From positions 1 through 64,000 of the forward strand of contig JASANC010001364.1 in NCBI GenBank assembly GCA_030248135.1: DNA of 64,000 nt, written 5' to 3'. A program made the position numbers and the translations under genes. How positions within the stretch are numbered: the first letter of the stretch is position 1; each line of letters starts with the position of its first letter. This DNA is from Theristus sp. LFF4_11 (taxonomy: Eukaryota > Nematoda > Chromadorea > Monhysterida > Xyalidae). The notes beneath the pieces were generated by a model that did not search any database, was not told where the DNA came from, and saw only the letters and a program-made list of their open reading frames with translations. Positions 11,549-22,800 of this stretch are shown piece by piece.

Positions 11549-12246
11549 TCACGTGACATCGGCGCGTTTCGCAGGCATCACATTCTGCACGGCAGCCTTC
11601 CAGTCCTGCCGACACATGGGACACTGCTGGCGATGTGGCTGTGTCTCAGTCCATTTCGTGATGCAGTGCAGGTGGAAGCAGTGCGTGCACTGACCCCAGA
11701 CCAATGGACAATCGTCACCGGGCACTTGGCAGTCACTGAAGCAATACACTCAGTCACTGCACATCTTGTCTCATCGTAACTGTCATTAGCACCAAGATCA
11801 GCCAAGCCAAACTCAAACGCGTACAACCTGTACATCAATTTTAATCGGGTTCTCTGCATTTCAGCTTGGCCTGGCCAACATCAAATGCAGTTGAGCAGTG
11901 GGCTTATCAGTGATGTGCTCCGCTCGCATCACATGACCAGACAAGAAACAACGAACACCCGCCACCACCTGCAGCAAGCGTCGAACGCCATTCGGCAGAT
12001 GCCGCACGAATCGTCGTTGGCGACCCATTTCCACACGGCGACGGCGTTCCAGCTGAGCACGGAGACCGTCAGACGAGTGTGACTCGTGTGCTGGCACGCT
12101 TGTGCAGCAGACGGTCGTGTTGTTGTCGGCGCCTGTGCAAGCACATCATTTTGATAAAACAAACAAGCAAATCAATTTGGGCCGCTGCTTTTAGTGTAAT
12201 TCAAACGCAGATCACCACCACCAACCTGATTCTCGTCGGTTGTCAT
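11549..12246 (-). CDS. ANAPC11: anaphase-promoting complex subunit 11 (RING-H2 E3 core)
   Basis: Catalytic RING subunit of the APC/C ubiquitin ligase, which recruits the E2 enzyme to ubiquitinate securin and cyclins. Three exons join in frame (12246-12226, 12132-11969 and 11735-11549) to give 123 residues. The conserved body runs from [20 protein letters not shown] through [19 protein letters not shown], the histidines of CTHCFHLHC, and CPMCRQDW, containing all expected zinc ligands. The tiny first exon encodes MTTDENQ. Compared with the 84-residue human protein there is an N-terminal extension of about 25 residues and a basic C-terminal tail of about 14. The start is inferred: exon 2 has no in-frame ATG before the conserved part, while exon 1 supplies one in phase with a good donor. 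Confidence 0.92.
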
Positions 12247-12664
12247 TGTTTTGTGTTCGCAGTGGTCGTGTTTGTGCGGTGCTGTGCTTCTTGATTGTCT
12301 GTGGTTGTCTCAGCAAACTCTCTCAACTGAAACACGCACTGTCTCTGCACGTCCACACGGCCGTCAGTGCTGGTGTTCCGTCTGGCACCACCCAATGAGG
12401 CTGTGCTTTGCTGTTCACCAGTCAGGGCGAACAAGCTCTGCAGTGATGAACGATGATCGAAAACTCAAAACAGGAAGGAAACTGACATTCAGTACGTAAC
12501 GGAATCAGGATCCAACAAAAAACACATAATTGGGCGTTTTTCTTGAAGTGCTCTGCTTTCCTTTACTTGTCCCTCTCTGCAACTCCAGAGCGCAACTGCC
12601 TGCTCTAACCTAATGGTTATCAGGACAAGTACAGAGCAAGCCACATTTCCTACAAAACAAGCCA

Positions 12665-13018
12665 TCAACAGCCGCCGACCTGTTGTGCAGGTTTTGCACA
12701 GGTTCTACTGGCTCTGTGCCTGCAGTGTTGCGTTAAATCAGCGTCAGTGATGTGTTGCTGTTGTTTCTGAGCGTTCTTCTGTAATTCTGCGACGGCGGCA
12801 GCAAGACGCGACGGGCAAATGCCAGTGGACAACAACGCGCGACACGCGTCGAACGCAGCTGCACTCAGGCCAACACGGCTGTGCTCGTGCTCGGGATGCT
12901 CACTGGCGGGCTGTGCTGAAACTGCAACCGGCTGCAGTGGACTTTGGAAGCACTGAACACGGTAACATCAACCAGCGAGCAATTCAGTCAACTCTGGAAA
13001 CACAGTCAACCGATTCAG
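12665..13018 (-). CDS. MOZART1-like mitotic-spindle organizing protein (first exon not found)
   Basis: Two exons, 13018-12973 and 12915-12665, join in phase. The core GLSAAAFDACRALLSTGI then CPSRLAAAVAELQK aligns with the MOZART1 signature (GLDxETLxICxxLxExGxNPEALxxVIxELR), a small protein that binds gamma-tubulin complex components at microtubule-organising centres. The upstream exon gives LTVFPELTELLA, which fits the preceding helix, but an acidic/His insertion (EHPEHEH) separates it from the core; MOZART1 has none. The C-terminus after QKNAQKQQQH is longer than usual. The initiator exon was not identified. Assignment rests on one motif. Confidence 0.5.
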
Positions 13019-13891
13019 CTGGCAGTTCTTTTCCAGCATGGTTGGCTTTTGAATAATACTACTGAGAAAAACCAACCAGCAAAAGAAATCCAAAGAAACC
13101 AATCAGCCGGTTGTAAACAGACAGCAATTGTAAACGAACATGGCTCAGATCGGAGATGGAAGAAACGGCGGTCGTTGGGCATGAACACTACTGCTCTGTG
13201 CAAGCACTGTTCAGTTCACATTGACACAAACCTGTTCCATGTTGACAACTGCAAAAACCAGCATGAAATTCGCAAATGTTCTCGACAGATGCACAAATAT
13301 TACTAGTTTCACAATACGATGCCGCCGCAGCATGTGAGCTCCAGAGAACTCGTTTCAGATAAAACAGAAACTCGATTGAACTGTATCCAATTTTATCGTT
13401 AAAACTGATACAAATTGATTGATAAATAAGCAAGAGAAGGGGTGAAAAGTGAGAAACAATGAAAAAAGAAACATGAGAAAATAATGTGCACATGAGAAAC
13501 TGAATGTGAATTAAAAGTTTACCAATGACTAGAAAACAACAAACAAACCTTGGTAAAACGCCTTCTATTCAATTCAAAAGTTGATTGATTAATACCTCTG
13601 AAAATGAAAACATAAGTCAATAACAATACCGTGAGATCCAAGCATGATAGTAACGTTTTTTATAACAGAATTACGTTTAATACAGAGATAATTGAAATAA
13701 AACAATTTTACATGTACGTTACGTTGGCGGCCACCACCACATTCACCAAAGAAAGGCAAATTAACAAACGACAATGAAAAAGACAATGAAAAAACAGTGC
13801 CTTTCAGAAAAAGAAGGAAACATTGAAAAATGTCATGACTTTGCTCTTTCAATAAAGTTAAAAAAGACAAAAAAATGCCGCTGTTTGGCGA
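13019..13891. other. intergenic between PTIP and MOZART1-like gene
   Basis: AT-rich sequence without a recognisable exon. It must contain the 3' UTR of PTIP (minus strand, stop at 13892) and the missing first exon and promoter of the MOZART1-like gene. On the minus strand AATAAA-like words occur just below the PTIP stop. Confidence 0.35.
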
Positions 13892-16800
13892 TTATTGCTC
13901 GATGAACGGCTGCTGAGTGTAGAGGTGATCGTTGAGACGATACGACTCGTAGTCAACCTCCTGGCGCAGTAGACCAGTGAGCACGAACTCGGATGAATGA
14001 ACCACTGAAAGCCGCAGAATTTAATGAGACACACGCCATTTGCAATCGCATTCTGCTAAACTGGGAGACTTTGAACGGAAAGCATGCATTCTTGGGAAGC
14101 AGTTGACAGACCGATTCCGCATTCGACCAACGTCTGATAGAGCAGCACGTCTGCTTCGCACGTGATCACAACGAACGGCTTGTTGTCCTGAACAGAAACA
14201 AAAATGCCCATGTGATCGATGGACAAGAAAAGCAGCGCCCTGAACTTGATTTCTAGCCAGTTTGCGTCCTTGTCTGGAAACATCACATGTGACTGCGATG
14301 ATGTTGCCCAGTCACAAACAAACACATGCGCAGCCATCCGAATGCGTCATTGCAGCAGCACGCGCGTCATCGCACGAGAGCCTGTGTGTTTGTGGCTGTC
14401 TGTGCACTGCATGCACACTGCGACTCACCTGAATGTAGCCAGCAATGACACTGCCAGACGGCCGCTCATAGAGCACACGACCGCCTGCTTTGCGAGTCAA
14501 ATCTGCGATCACGTCACGTGACGGCTGCACGCACGGCGTGATGTAGAAGATCATGTTCTGTAATAGTCAATGATCGGTTCAGTGATACAGTGATCAGTGC
14601 ATCGAACTACAAGCAGCATTGAGTGAGCCAAATTCAAAAGCAGCCAATCAGGTGATTGCCGATGATCTATTGCTGTTGCCAATCGGTGATGGTCTGCACC
14701 ATGGTTCACCTCAAACAGGCGTTTCTTGCGTGCGACGCAGAGACTGTGACGCAGATTGAAGCCGAAGAACGACTCAGCGCCGTCGTCACGGAGGATGTAG
14801 TCGACGGGCGAGAGCAGTGCGTGCGCTTTGTAGCTGTCATTCAGCCAGCGCACGCCGACCACGAACTTGCCGAGGGCGACCGCCTGCAGCAGTTCGTGCG
14901 TCCGTTTCAGCTCGTTCATCAGCAGATGCGTGCACTCTGTGACGCTCTCCGTGACCGTGCACGCGAGCGCCCGTGCTTTCTGCAGTGACGTTCGTCGGTT
15001 TGCCGTTGCACAGTGCAGTTTAGCAATGGACAGAATGGGCGGGACACTCACAGCCGAGTAATGCGCGGTCGCCGGCGCCGTGAACCCTGTGAACGCCACG
15101 CGCCACTGAGCGCCTCCGTTCGACGCAACACGCTGCGACTTCTCGTCGATCTCGGCCTCGCTCGGTGTCGGTGATTTGCTGAGAACGAAGCACGCACGCT
15201 AACGACACATGTTTGTTGCAGCGCGCTACAAGTGCTCAAGCACAAAACGCACAGCATTTTCTGCGGATTGCATCGTTCGTCCTCGTTGAGCATCATTTCA
15301 CGGCGCTCGGCGGCCGCTTGCCACAGCTCATGAGTCACCATGACCGGTTGGCGCCAGGCAGCTGTGCGAACGCATGAATGCAAGTATAAGCCAACAGCAA
15401 CAGTGCGACCATAAGCATGCCACCGACAACGTCACTCACAAATGAGCATTTGACAAGCGCCCGGGATGTTCTCGAACATTGCCGGCTCCATGCAGAGCAC
15501 GGACGGCTGCTGCTGCTGCCCCGTGAACACCGGGAAGCGTCGGTACAGCTCCATTTCGGCAGAGTTCAGCACCTGCGCGTAGCCGACGCAGACCTCGGTC
15601 AGCCAGCGCACGTTCACCACGGGCACACGCCACTCCAGCGCACGCTGCAGTTTGCCGCCGTCGTTCAGACTGAAACACACACATGCTGGCACGACTGGAC
15701 TTGCACACGGAACTGTCACACTGCTTTATGCCGGTATTCACCACTTCACTGGTGGTGTGGTGCCCACCCTCTTCTGCGTGATGTTGGCCAGCAGGAAATG
15801 TACAGAATTAACACACACTCTGGGTAATTATACCATTTACTGAACAATTATAATAACCAACGCACGTTTTCGCAACGAAGAAATGGTGGTGTTTGGTGAC
15901 GTATGACGTCAGCCGGCCGCCAATGCCCTGGATCATCTGCTTCAGACATTCGCGCTCGTTTCGATCAAACGCGCTGCTCAGTGAGAACAACTGTAAAGAT
16001 ATTGAAAAGGCATTCTGTCTGAATTAGCTGTGTGAAACTGGAAACGTGATACGCAAACGTGTGAAACTACCTTTGCTTTTGCAGGTTTGGCGCTTTCTTG
16101 GTAAAGCCACGGCAGATGGGCGACTTTGTAAGGTGGGCTCATGCGTTTCTGCGCGAGACAATCGTTCAGCCATTGCGATGTGATGCACCGCTTTTGCTCC
16201 TTGAATGCCTGTAGTTGTTTGGCATGATCACATTGTGGCATTCATGACGCAGTATTTAGTGACCGCGTAGTATGTTAACACAGCTACGCGTCACTAAATA
16301 GTGCGTCATGAATGCCCTTGCAGTTTCTTGCATGTTTTTCACACAATTTTGAACAAACAGTCATTTCAAGCGCAGATGTTTTGTTTTGCTTCCGACACGT
16401 AGCGACCGGCGGGTGCCTGTTTGTTTTTGCACGACGAATATAACCTCAGGGTTCTTGCCTTTCTTGGCTGTTAATCAGTTATCGTGTGTTGTTTGTGTTT
16501 ACAGCAAGCATAAGGTCAACAACAACATGCTGACATTTACATGCTGCGTACGATGCTCAAACACAATGCAAAACAAATCTTCCACAATCAAACAGAACAA
16601 ATCTGAAATAGGCACCATGAATCCTGTTAGTGCATTGGCAACAACGATACTGAAGACAAAGGGCACATGATCTGTCGCCATTGCGCACACACAACCGATT
16701 TGAATAAGCGCATGTTCGGCGCTGTCAGCATTCATTTGCTTCAGTGTTGGTCAGCAGAGACAACACCGAAAATATCATCTCATGAGGAAGGCCTGATCAG

Positions 16801-19800
16801 AGGAGATCTGCATCTCGCAAGGCATTTGCCATTTGACACATGCAATTGTTGAATTGTTATTTTGTGAATTGTAACTGCATGACATTTCCATCAGTCCATC
16901 AGAGTGTGGTCTATGGTGCAACAATACCCGTCCATCTATCCACCGGAAACATATCGGTGGTAGTGCACGTTTCATTTGCCGGGGCGTCAACTTCTGCGCG
17001 TGCCACTTGGTGCGCTTGAATAAAATGAATTCCATTTCATTTCCATCTTTATGCTAATTTTTGTTGTGGCGCACGCGCCGCACCCCGGATCATGCACCAT
17101 ATTCAAGCAGGGGCGCATTTTTATTCCGTGTTCTTTTGTAACGAAAACGGCAAACTTGCAATCAAATCTCGCTGTCAAGACGCATGTCATTGTCACATGG
17201 TGCGATGTACGGCTTGACAAGACGGTTCTGAGCAGCGGCGGCCAATCTGCATGCTTGTCACTTTTTCTTTATTTCTTGGTTTTCGGTTGTTGAAGTTCAG
17301 TTACTCAGCAGTTTACTCGTCATCGTATCTGCTGTCAGATCGTATCAATTTTTCTTTGCTGAAATCGTTTAAATCACGGCCAAACCTTGCGAGCCCGTAA
17401 CTTCAACCAAGCACAAAGAACGTCACCATCAGTCATACTGAATTTCATGTTTTCATCATAAACTAAAATCTGTTAACGTAACCTGCATGCACAACAACGC
17501 CTGCGTTGTCGCAACATTCTGCACATACGCCGCATACATTAACACATTAACTGTTGATAAAATCCGACTAATTAACAAACACCAAGTGGGCAGTAAAGAG
17601 CTTTATTCGATCGGGATCAAGCCAGAAAAATCAAGGCAAGATTACTGCTTTACTATGTTTCGGAGCGCGCAGCGTATGGTAATGCATGGTTGATTAAGTG
17701 TGATTTTGCTGATGCTTTGTTGTTGCTAGCGCCGAGAATTAGCATATTGTGGATTAGTGGCTCATACGCCCCGTTGATTGAACGTAATGCTGTGCTTAAT
17801 TAAGCAGCACAGTGCTGCAGCATCTCCGCAGACTATCATTATCTCAGCCAACCTTATTACGCGACCCGAGCAACGGATTTTTGCGGGCTTTTGACTCTTT
17901 CACTTGGACGAAAGTATTGTTTCTTGGCGCCACGCAAAACCGCGCTACCAACCCGTAACGCCTGGTAGCCTTTATGTTTGTCAATCGGTTGAAATTAAAA
18001 GCTTGCTCTTTACATCGAACAGTTCACCCGTAACAATGCTACATTGAACGACGACAATGACCGAGAAGAACGACACCGCAAAACGTGTGCGCATCTGGCA
18101 GCCATTCGCCGAGGTCGCCAGTGAGCAACTGGCTAAACAGGCACCAAAGCCAGCAGCAGCTGATGCACAACGCAGCCATGGGACACAGCAGAAGGCTGCA
18201 ATGCGCGACAACAAGCTGACCGCGGGCGACTCTGCAATGATGCAGGAGGCGTGGCGGCAGAGCCTGCTGGCAGCGATGTACTGCCGGTCAATGGACTCGA
18301 TCGGCAGCGCACTGAGCGACGTACATCAGCACAAGCACGACACGACAAGCAGCAGATCGAGCGCTGCGCAACAGCGGCATGTGAACACGAAGCCGTGGGC
18401 GAGTGCTGCACCAAGCCAGCAACGCAGAAAGCACCTGCTGCCACTGGCGAGCACACCGCCGGCGTTCGCAAAGTCCACCGTGGCAAGCAGCATCATGAAC
18501 CAGCTGAGCACAGCGCCATCCGGCATCGCAGCGACAGGTTCGCACCAGCCAGTGGTGTTATTTTCGCTGTTTGACCGCATGGGTTAGGACTATTCAGCAG
18601 TTTGCTAAGCCATCATTCCACTGTAGCTGATTGCAAGTTATTAGCAGGACTTTTTGTAACCCCAAGTAGGATTCGAACGCACGTCTCCGGTATGCCGGAC
18701 CAGCACCACAGCCCGCCAGACAAACGAGGCTCGTGCTACCGCCACCATTATCTTGCCCGTTTACCCGGATGTGCAGGCAGCATTTTCGGCGAGCGTTCAC
18801 CAGTGGTGTCAGCAGTGGCGGCGTCGCCGCGTGTGCCGTTCATGGTGCCACCAATGATCGGTCTGTCCGTTGCCATGTCGCACCAGAACTGTTGCGCCGA
18901 GTGCGGCCGCCTGTTTCGACTGACCAGTGATCTGGTGCATCACATGCGCACCGCACACCGCCTCAGCAACAATGACAACACTCGCACACACGGACGTGCC
19001 GCCGCTGCTGCGAACAAACGACAGCAACACGCACTCGCGCACAAACGCACGCACTGACACGTGTGTTCGCTGCATTGGCACGCAACATGGCACGCACATT
19101 TTCAGAAACGTGGCAGATAGAATTGGATTGTGTTGTTTTGTAATTGTAAGGTACATTGAAACGCTGATGATATTATGCTACATCGTTTGTGAATGAAAAA
19201 TGATAGTCATAAAAAGTGCACTGCAATCATCTAACAAATGAAAAGCCCACGGTTCTTGGGGGGAAGGGGAAGCTACACGGCTTAAAGCTAGTGTATCAGC
19301 TTGGCGTCAACCAGGCTGCACTTTCGCGACAAACGTGTTGTAACGCAGCGTGCGGTGCGGTACAAGAGCAACGTGTACAGAGGAAACAGCAGTTGCCACA
19401 CGGTGTTCAGCAATATATGAAGCAAACGACCTGTCGAACGATCGGATTCTGTATGTTGTTGGTGAGCACGTGCGTGCACCGCTGCGAGTACATCGGCTCA
19501 ACAGTGCCGCCGTGCAACACGATCAACATGCGCCACTCGTCCAGCACTGACGCGTCGTGCACACGCTCGTAGTCAACGATGACGAAAGTGCACCCGACGA
19601 GGCACAGCTCTGGTGGCGCTGCAACAAGCACACAAACCTGCACACTGGCCGTAAGCTGCAACACACTGAGCTAGCCAAAAATGCAGCAATGCAGCACACC
19701 GTCATATTACGGCCAATTAGCATGGCGCTTTCAAGTACAAAATGCAAAACAGACCCTTGACGTGTGGATCGTGGCCAAAGTGTTGATAGCGTGGCTGGGG

Positions 19801-22800
19801 CGGCAGCTGGGTGTGCTGTTGTGCAGCGGTGTCGTACGCTTGTTGTTGTGCTGTGGACACGACTGCGCCGACTGCACCTGCAACACACACAACGTGCAAC
19901 ACAAGCCAACAGCACTGTGCATCTGTTGCTTTGTAGTACCGGGGTGCTGCGGTGCAAGGCGCATCTGCTGCTGCTGCGGTGCATGGTAGCCCTGTGGCGC
20001 CACCATGGGCGCATGCCGCACCGGTGCTGCCTGTGTCGCTGCCTGCATCTGCTGCCGGCCTGCTGCGGGCGGTTGCGGTGCTCGTGAGCCACGCACTGCA
20101 TACTCGCCCTGGCCTGTTGGGGCACGCATCTGCAATGACCGCAGGTTGGTGCATCGTCACAACAGGTGGTGCTGGTCGAATGGTAACCTGCTGCTGGGTG
20201 GCCACCGGATAGCGTTGTGGTGTTGGCGCGCTTTGTGAGCTGGCATGTGGCTGCGCTGCTGGCAACGCGTAGCCGGGCGCCGCACGTGCACCGGACACCG
20301 CTGCACCAGCAGCATAGTACGACTGCGCTGGTTGTTGTTGTTGCGTCATCTGCGGCTGGTTGTAGTAGTACTGCTGTTGCTGTGCTTGGCGCATGTCGCC
20401 ACCAGCGTCCATCATGCCGCCTTGGTAAATCTGCTGCGACTGCGGTTGGTTGATGGCCTGCTGAGGATAACACAACACTCACTTCTGGTTACACTGTACA
20501 CCTTTGAAACAGACAGCCAACGCAGCACACCTGTGCGTGTTGTTGTGGCGCATGTGCAACGTGCTGCTGCTGCTGCTGCACGTACTGCGGCGGCGGTGCC
20601 CGTGGCGGCATGTAGTGCGTCTGCGGCTGGCCGCACGCATCGTACGTCTGCTGCTGTTGCACCGGCGCTGCCATCGGCCGGTGACCGCCCTGCGAGCCTG
20701 ACGGCATCATGCTGCCTCGCACGGGCGCTGAAAATGCTGCAAACTGAACTGGCGCATTGACATCGTAAACAGGACAAACGTGCGGCGACGCACTCGTGGG
20801 CGTGTGTGACGGCGGACTGAGCGGCGTTGCTGGCTGCTGCTGCATCGGTTGTTGCCAGCCGGCTGGCGGCTGTTGCTGCTGTGCCACTGACGTGCCTGCA
20901 TACGCGTGGTACACCGCTGACGAGACCGCCGGCGAGGCTGTCTGCAACGTCGCAAACACGCGCTCTCTATTGTAGCACTTCAGCGAGCACATGGACGTTT
21001 GCTGCGCATGTCGTACACAACACGTACCTGATGCTGGCTCATGGCTGACGATGCCCGTGACTGCGTCTGCGCGTATTGGCCAGCCGCGTAGCCAGCACTG
21101 GGCGACGCGCCCGCTGCGTACGGCGACGAATGACTCGGGTGCATCGTGTGCGGCGACTGCGGCACGTGGTAGCCTGCAGCACACCACCGTGCAACATGTG
21201 CGAACATTCGCTCTCCACAATCACCAGCACACCACTTGACAAGACCAATATGCGCTGTGCACTGCCACCCCCATGTTGCACAGTCACACCCAAACACACA
21301 CGCACACATACGACGTTACATGTACGTCTTTGCGACCGTGCAACATTGCCTTGCTATCAAACAGTGCCCTGTGTTCAGACCAGCAACTTTAGCAGTGACT
21401 AGTGACGTCGACTGCGACAAACGCTTGTGAAGCAACCCGTTGCAGCGTGTAGTAGCACGCAGAGTGCACGTGAATGGAGCGCACCTGCGGGCGACTGCAC
21501 GTGGTGCATCGGCGGCGGCTGTGGCGTGGCGCTGCCCGAGTGCGGCCGTGCGTACGGCGACGACGAGACGGCCTGTGGCGCTGGTAAGCCATGCATCAGC
21601 GGACTGCCCAGCGGCGAGCGCCCGGCGTGCTGCGACGGCGTGCACGGCTGCCGCGCACTCGCCAGCGGCATCGGCGTGCCCGTGTAGCACTGCGCCTGGC
21701 CCTGTGCGCCCATCGGCTCGCTCATGCCCTCTGCAGTTGCAACGATCACGCACTCAGGCACCCGCACAGCGAGCAGTCATTCATGCGGCTCAGAGACACC
21801 GCAAAACAAAAGAGTTGCACACTTCTGTTGCACACGGCTGGTGCAAATGGTGGCACAACAATCAGGCACACTTTTGACGTTAGTGGGGGTGATAAGACGA
21901 TGCGCTGAAGCTGCACAACTTGCAGCACCAAACGAAAAATATGGTTCTGATGAAACCGCAAAGAAAAGAACAACAACCGACAGTCACTGATAAAAGAAAC
22001 GCACTGTTCTCAGTTGAAAACCAAAACATAAGCAGGCAGCAGAGAACAACAACAAATTGAAAATACGAACCGATGCTATGATACGGTTGATTAGGCGACT
22101 GATACTGTTGTTGCTGTGTTGACGCATACATGCGCTGGCCTGGCTGCTGTTGCGGATTCTGAGCAAATCGGGTAAAAAATCAAACTTTCACTTAAAATCA
22201 AGCAGTTCGTAAACAGTATTTGTCGCAAACTAAAATGACGAGGAACATACCACGTGGTGCAAGTTGTGCTGTTGCTGCGAGACCCAATGCTGTTGTTGTT
22301 GTTGCTGCATGTGCCATTGTTGCTGGCCAGGCTGCACATACTGTAGTTGAGCAGGCTCACCTGCTGCTTGTGGCGGCTGCTGCTGCACAGCAAATGACAC
22401 AACTTTACTGTCATTCACCTCCTTTATGATGAATATTCTCAATAATTCCATATGCTCTGCTGTGATAACTCACAACTCACAGAACAGTTGTTGCTCTCTT
22501 ATTCAGCAAATGCTTAAAATCGTGAAAATGCATGGCAATTGGTGATTGAAATTAAGTTATACAAATTTGTAAAACAAAAAAACGAATAAAATATAGTGTG
22601 CGATTTTGGAAATCGCATGTGTGTGGTGTGTGTTATATTCACTTCATGCACCGTGCACACACAGAACAAAAAAATAGCAACAAGCGAATAAAACAATAAA
22701 ACTACTGAATTAACAAAGGAGCCATTTGAAAAGAGCACTGTGTAGACAACGTACATGCGCACTTTGTGCCGGTGCATACGGACTCTGAATGAAATGGGTG

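Noticed and set aside
18660..18745. Functional tRNA gene
   Set aside because: Box-like motifs are present but the ends cannot form an acceptor stem.
20070..20210. Apparent 1-nt frameshift in the PTIP Gln-rich region
   Set aside because: A 58-bp intron with donor CAG|GTTACC and acceptor ATTGCAG|ATG near 20135 restores the frame, so no mutation is needed.
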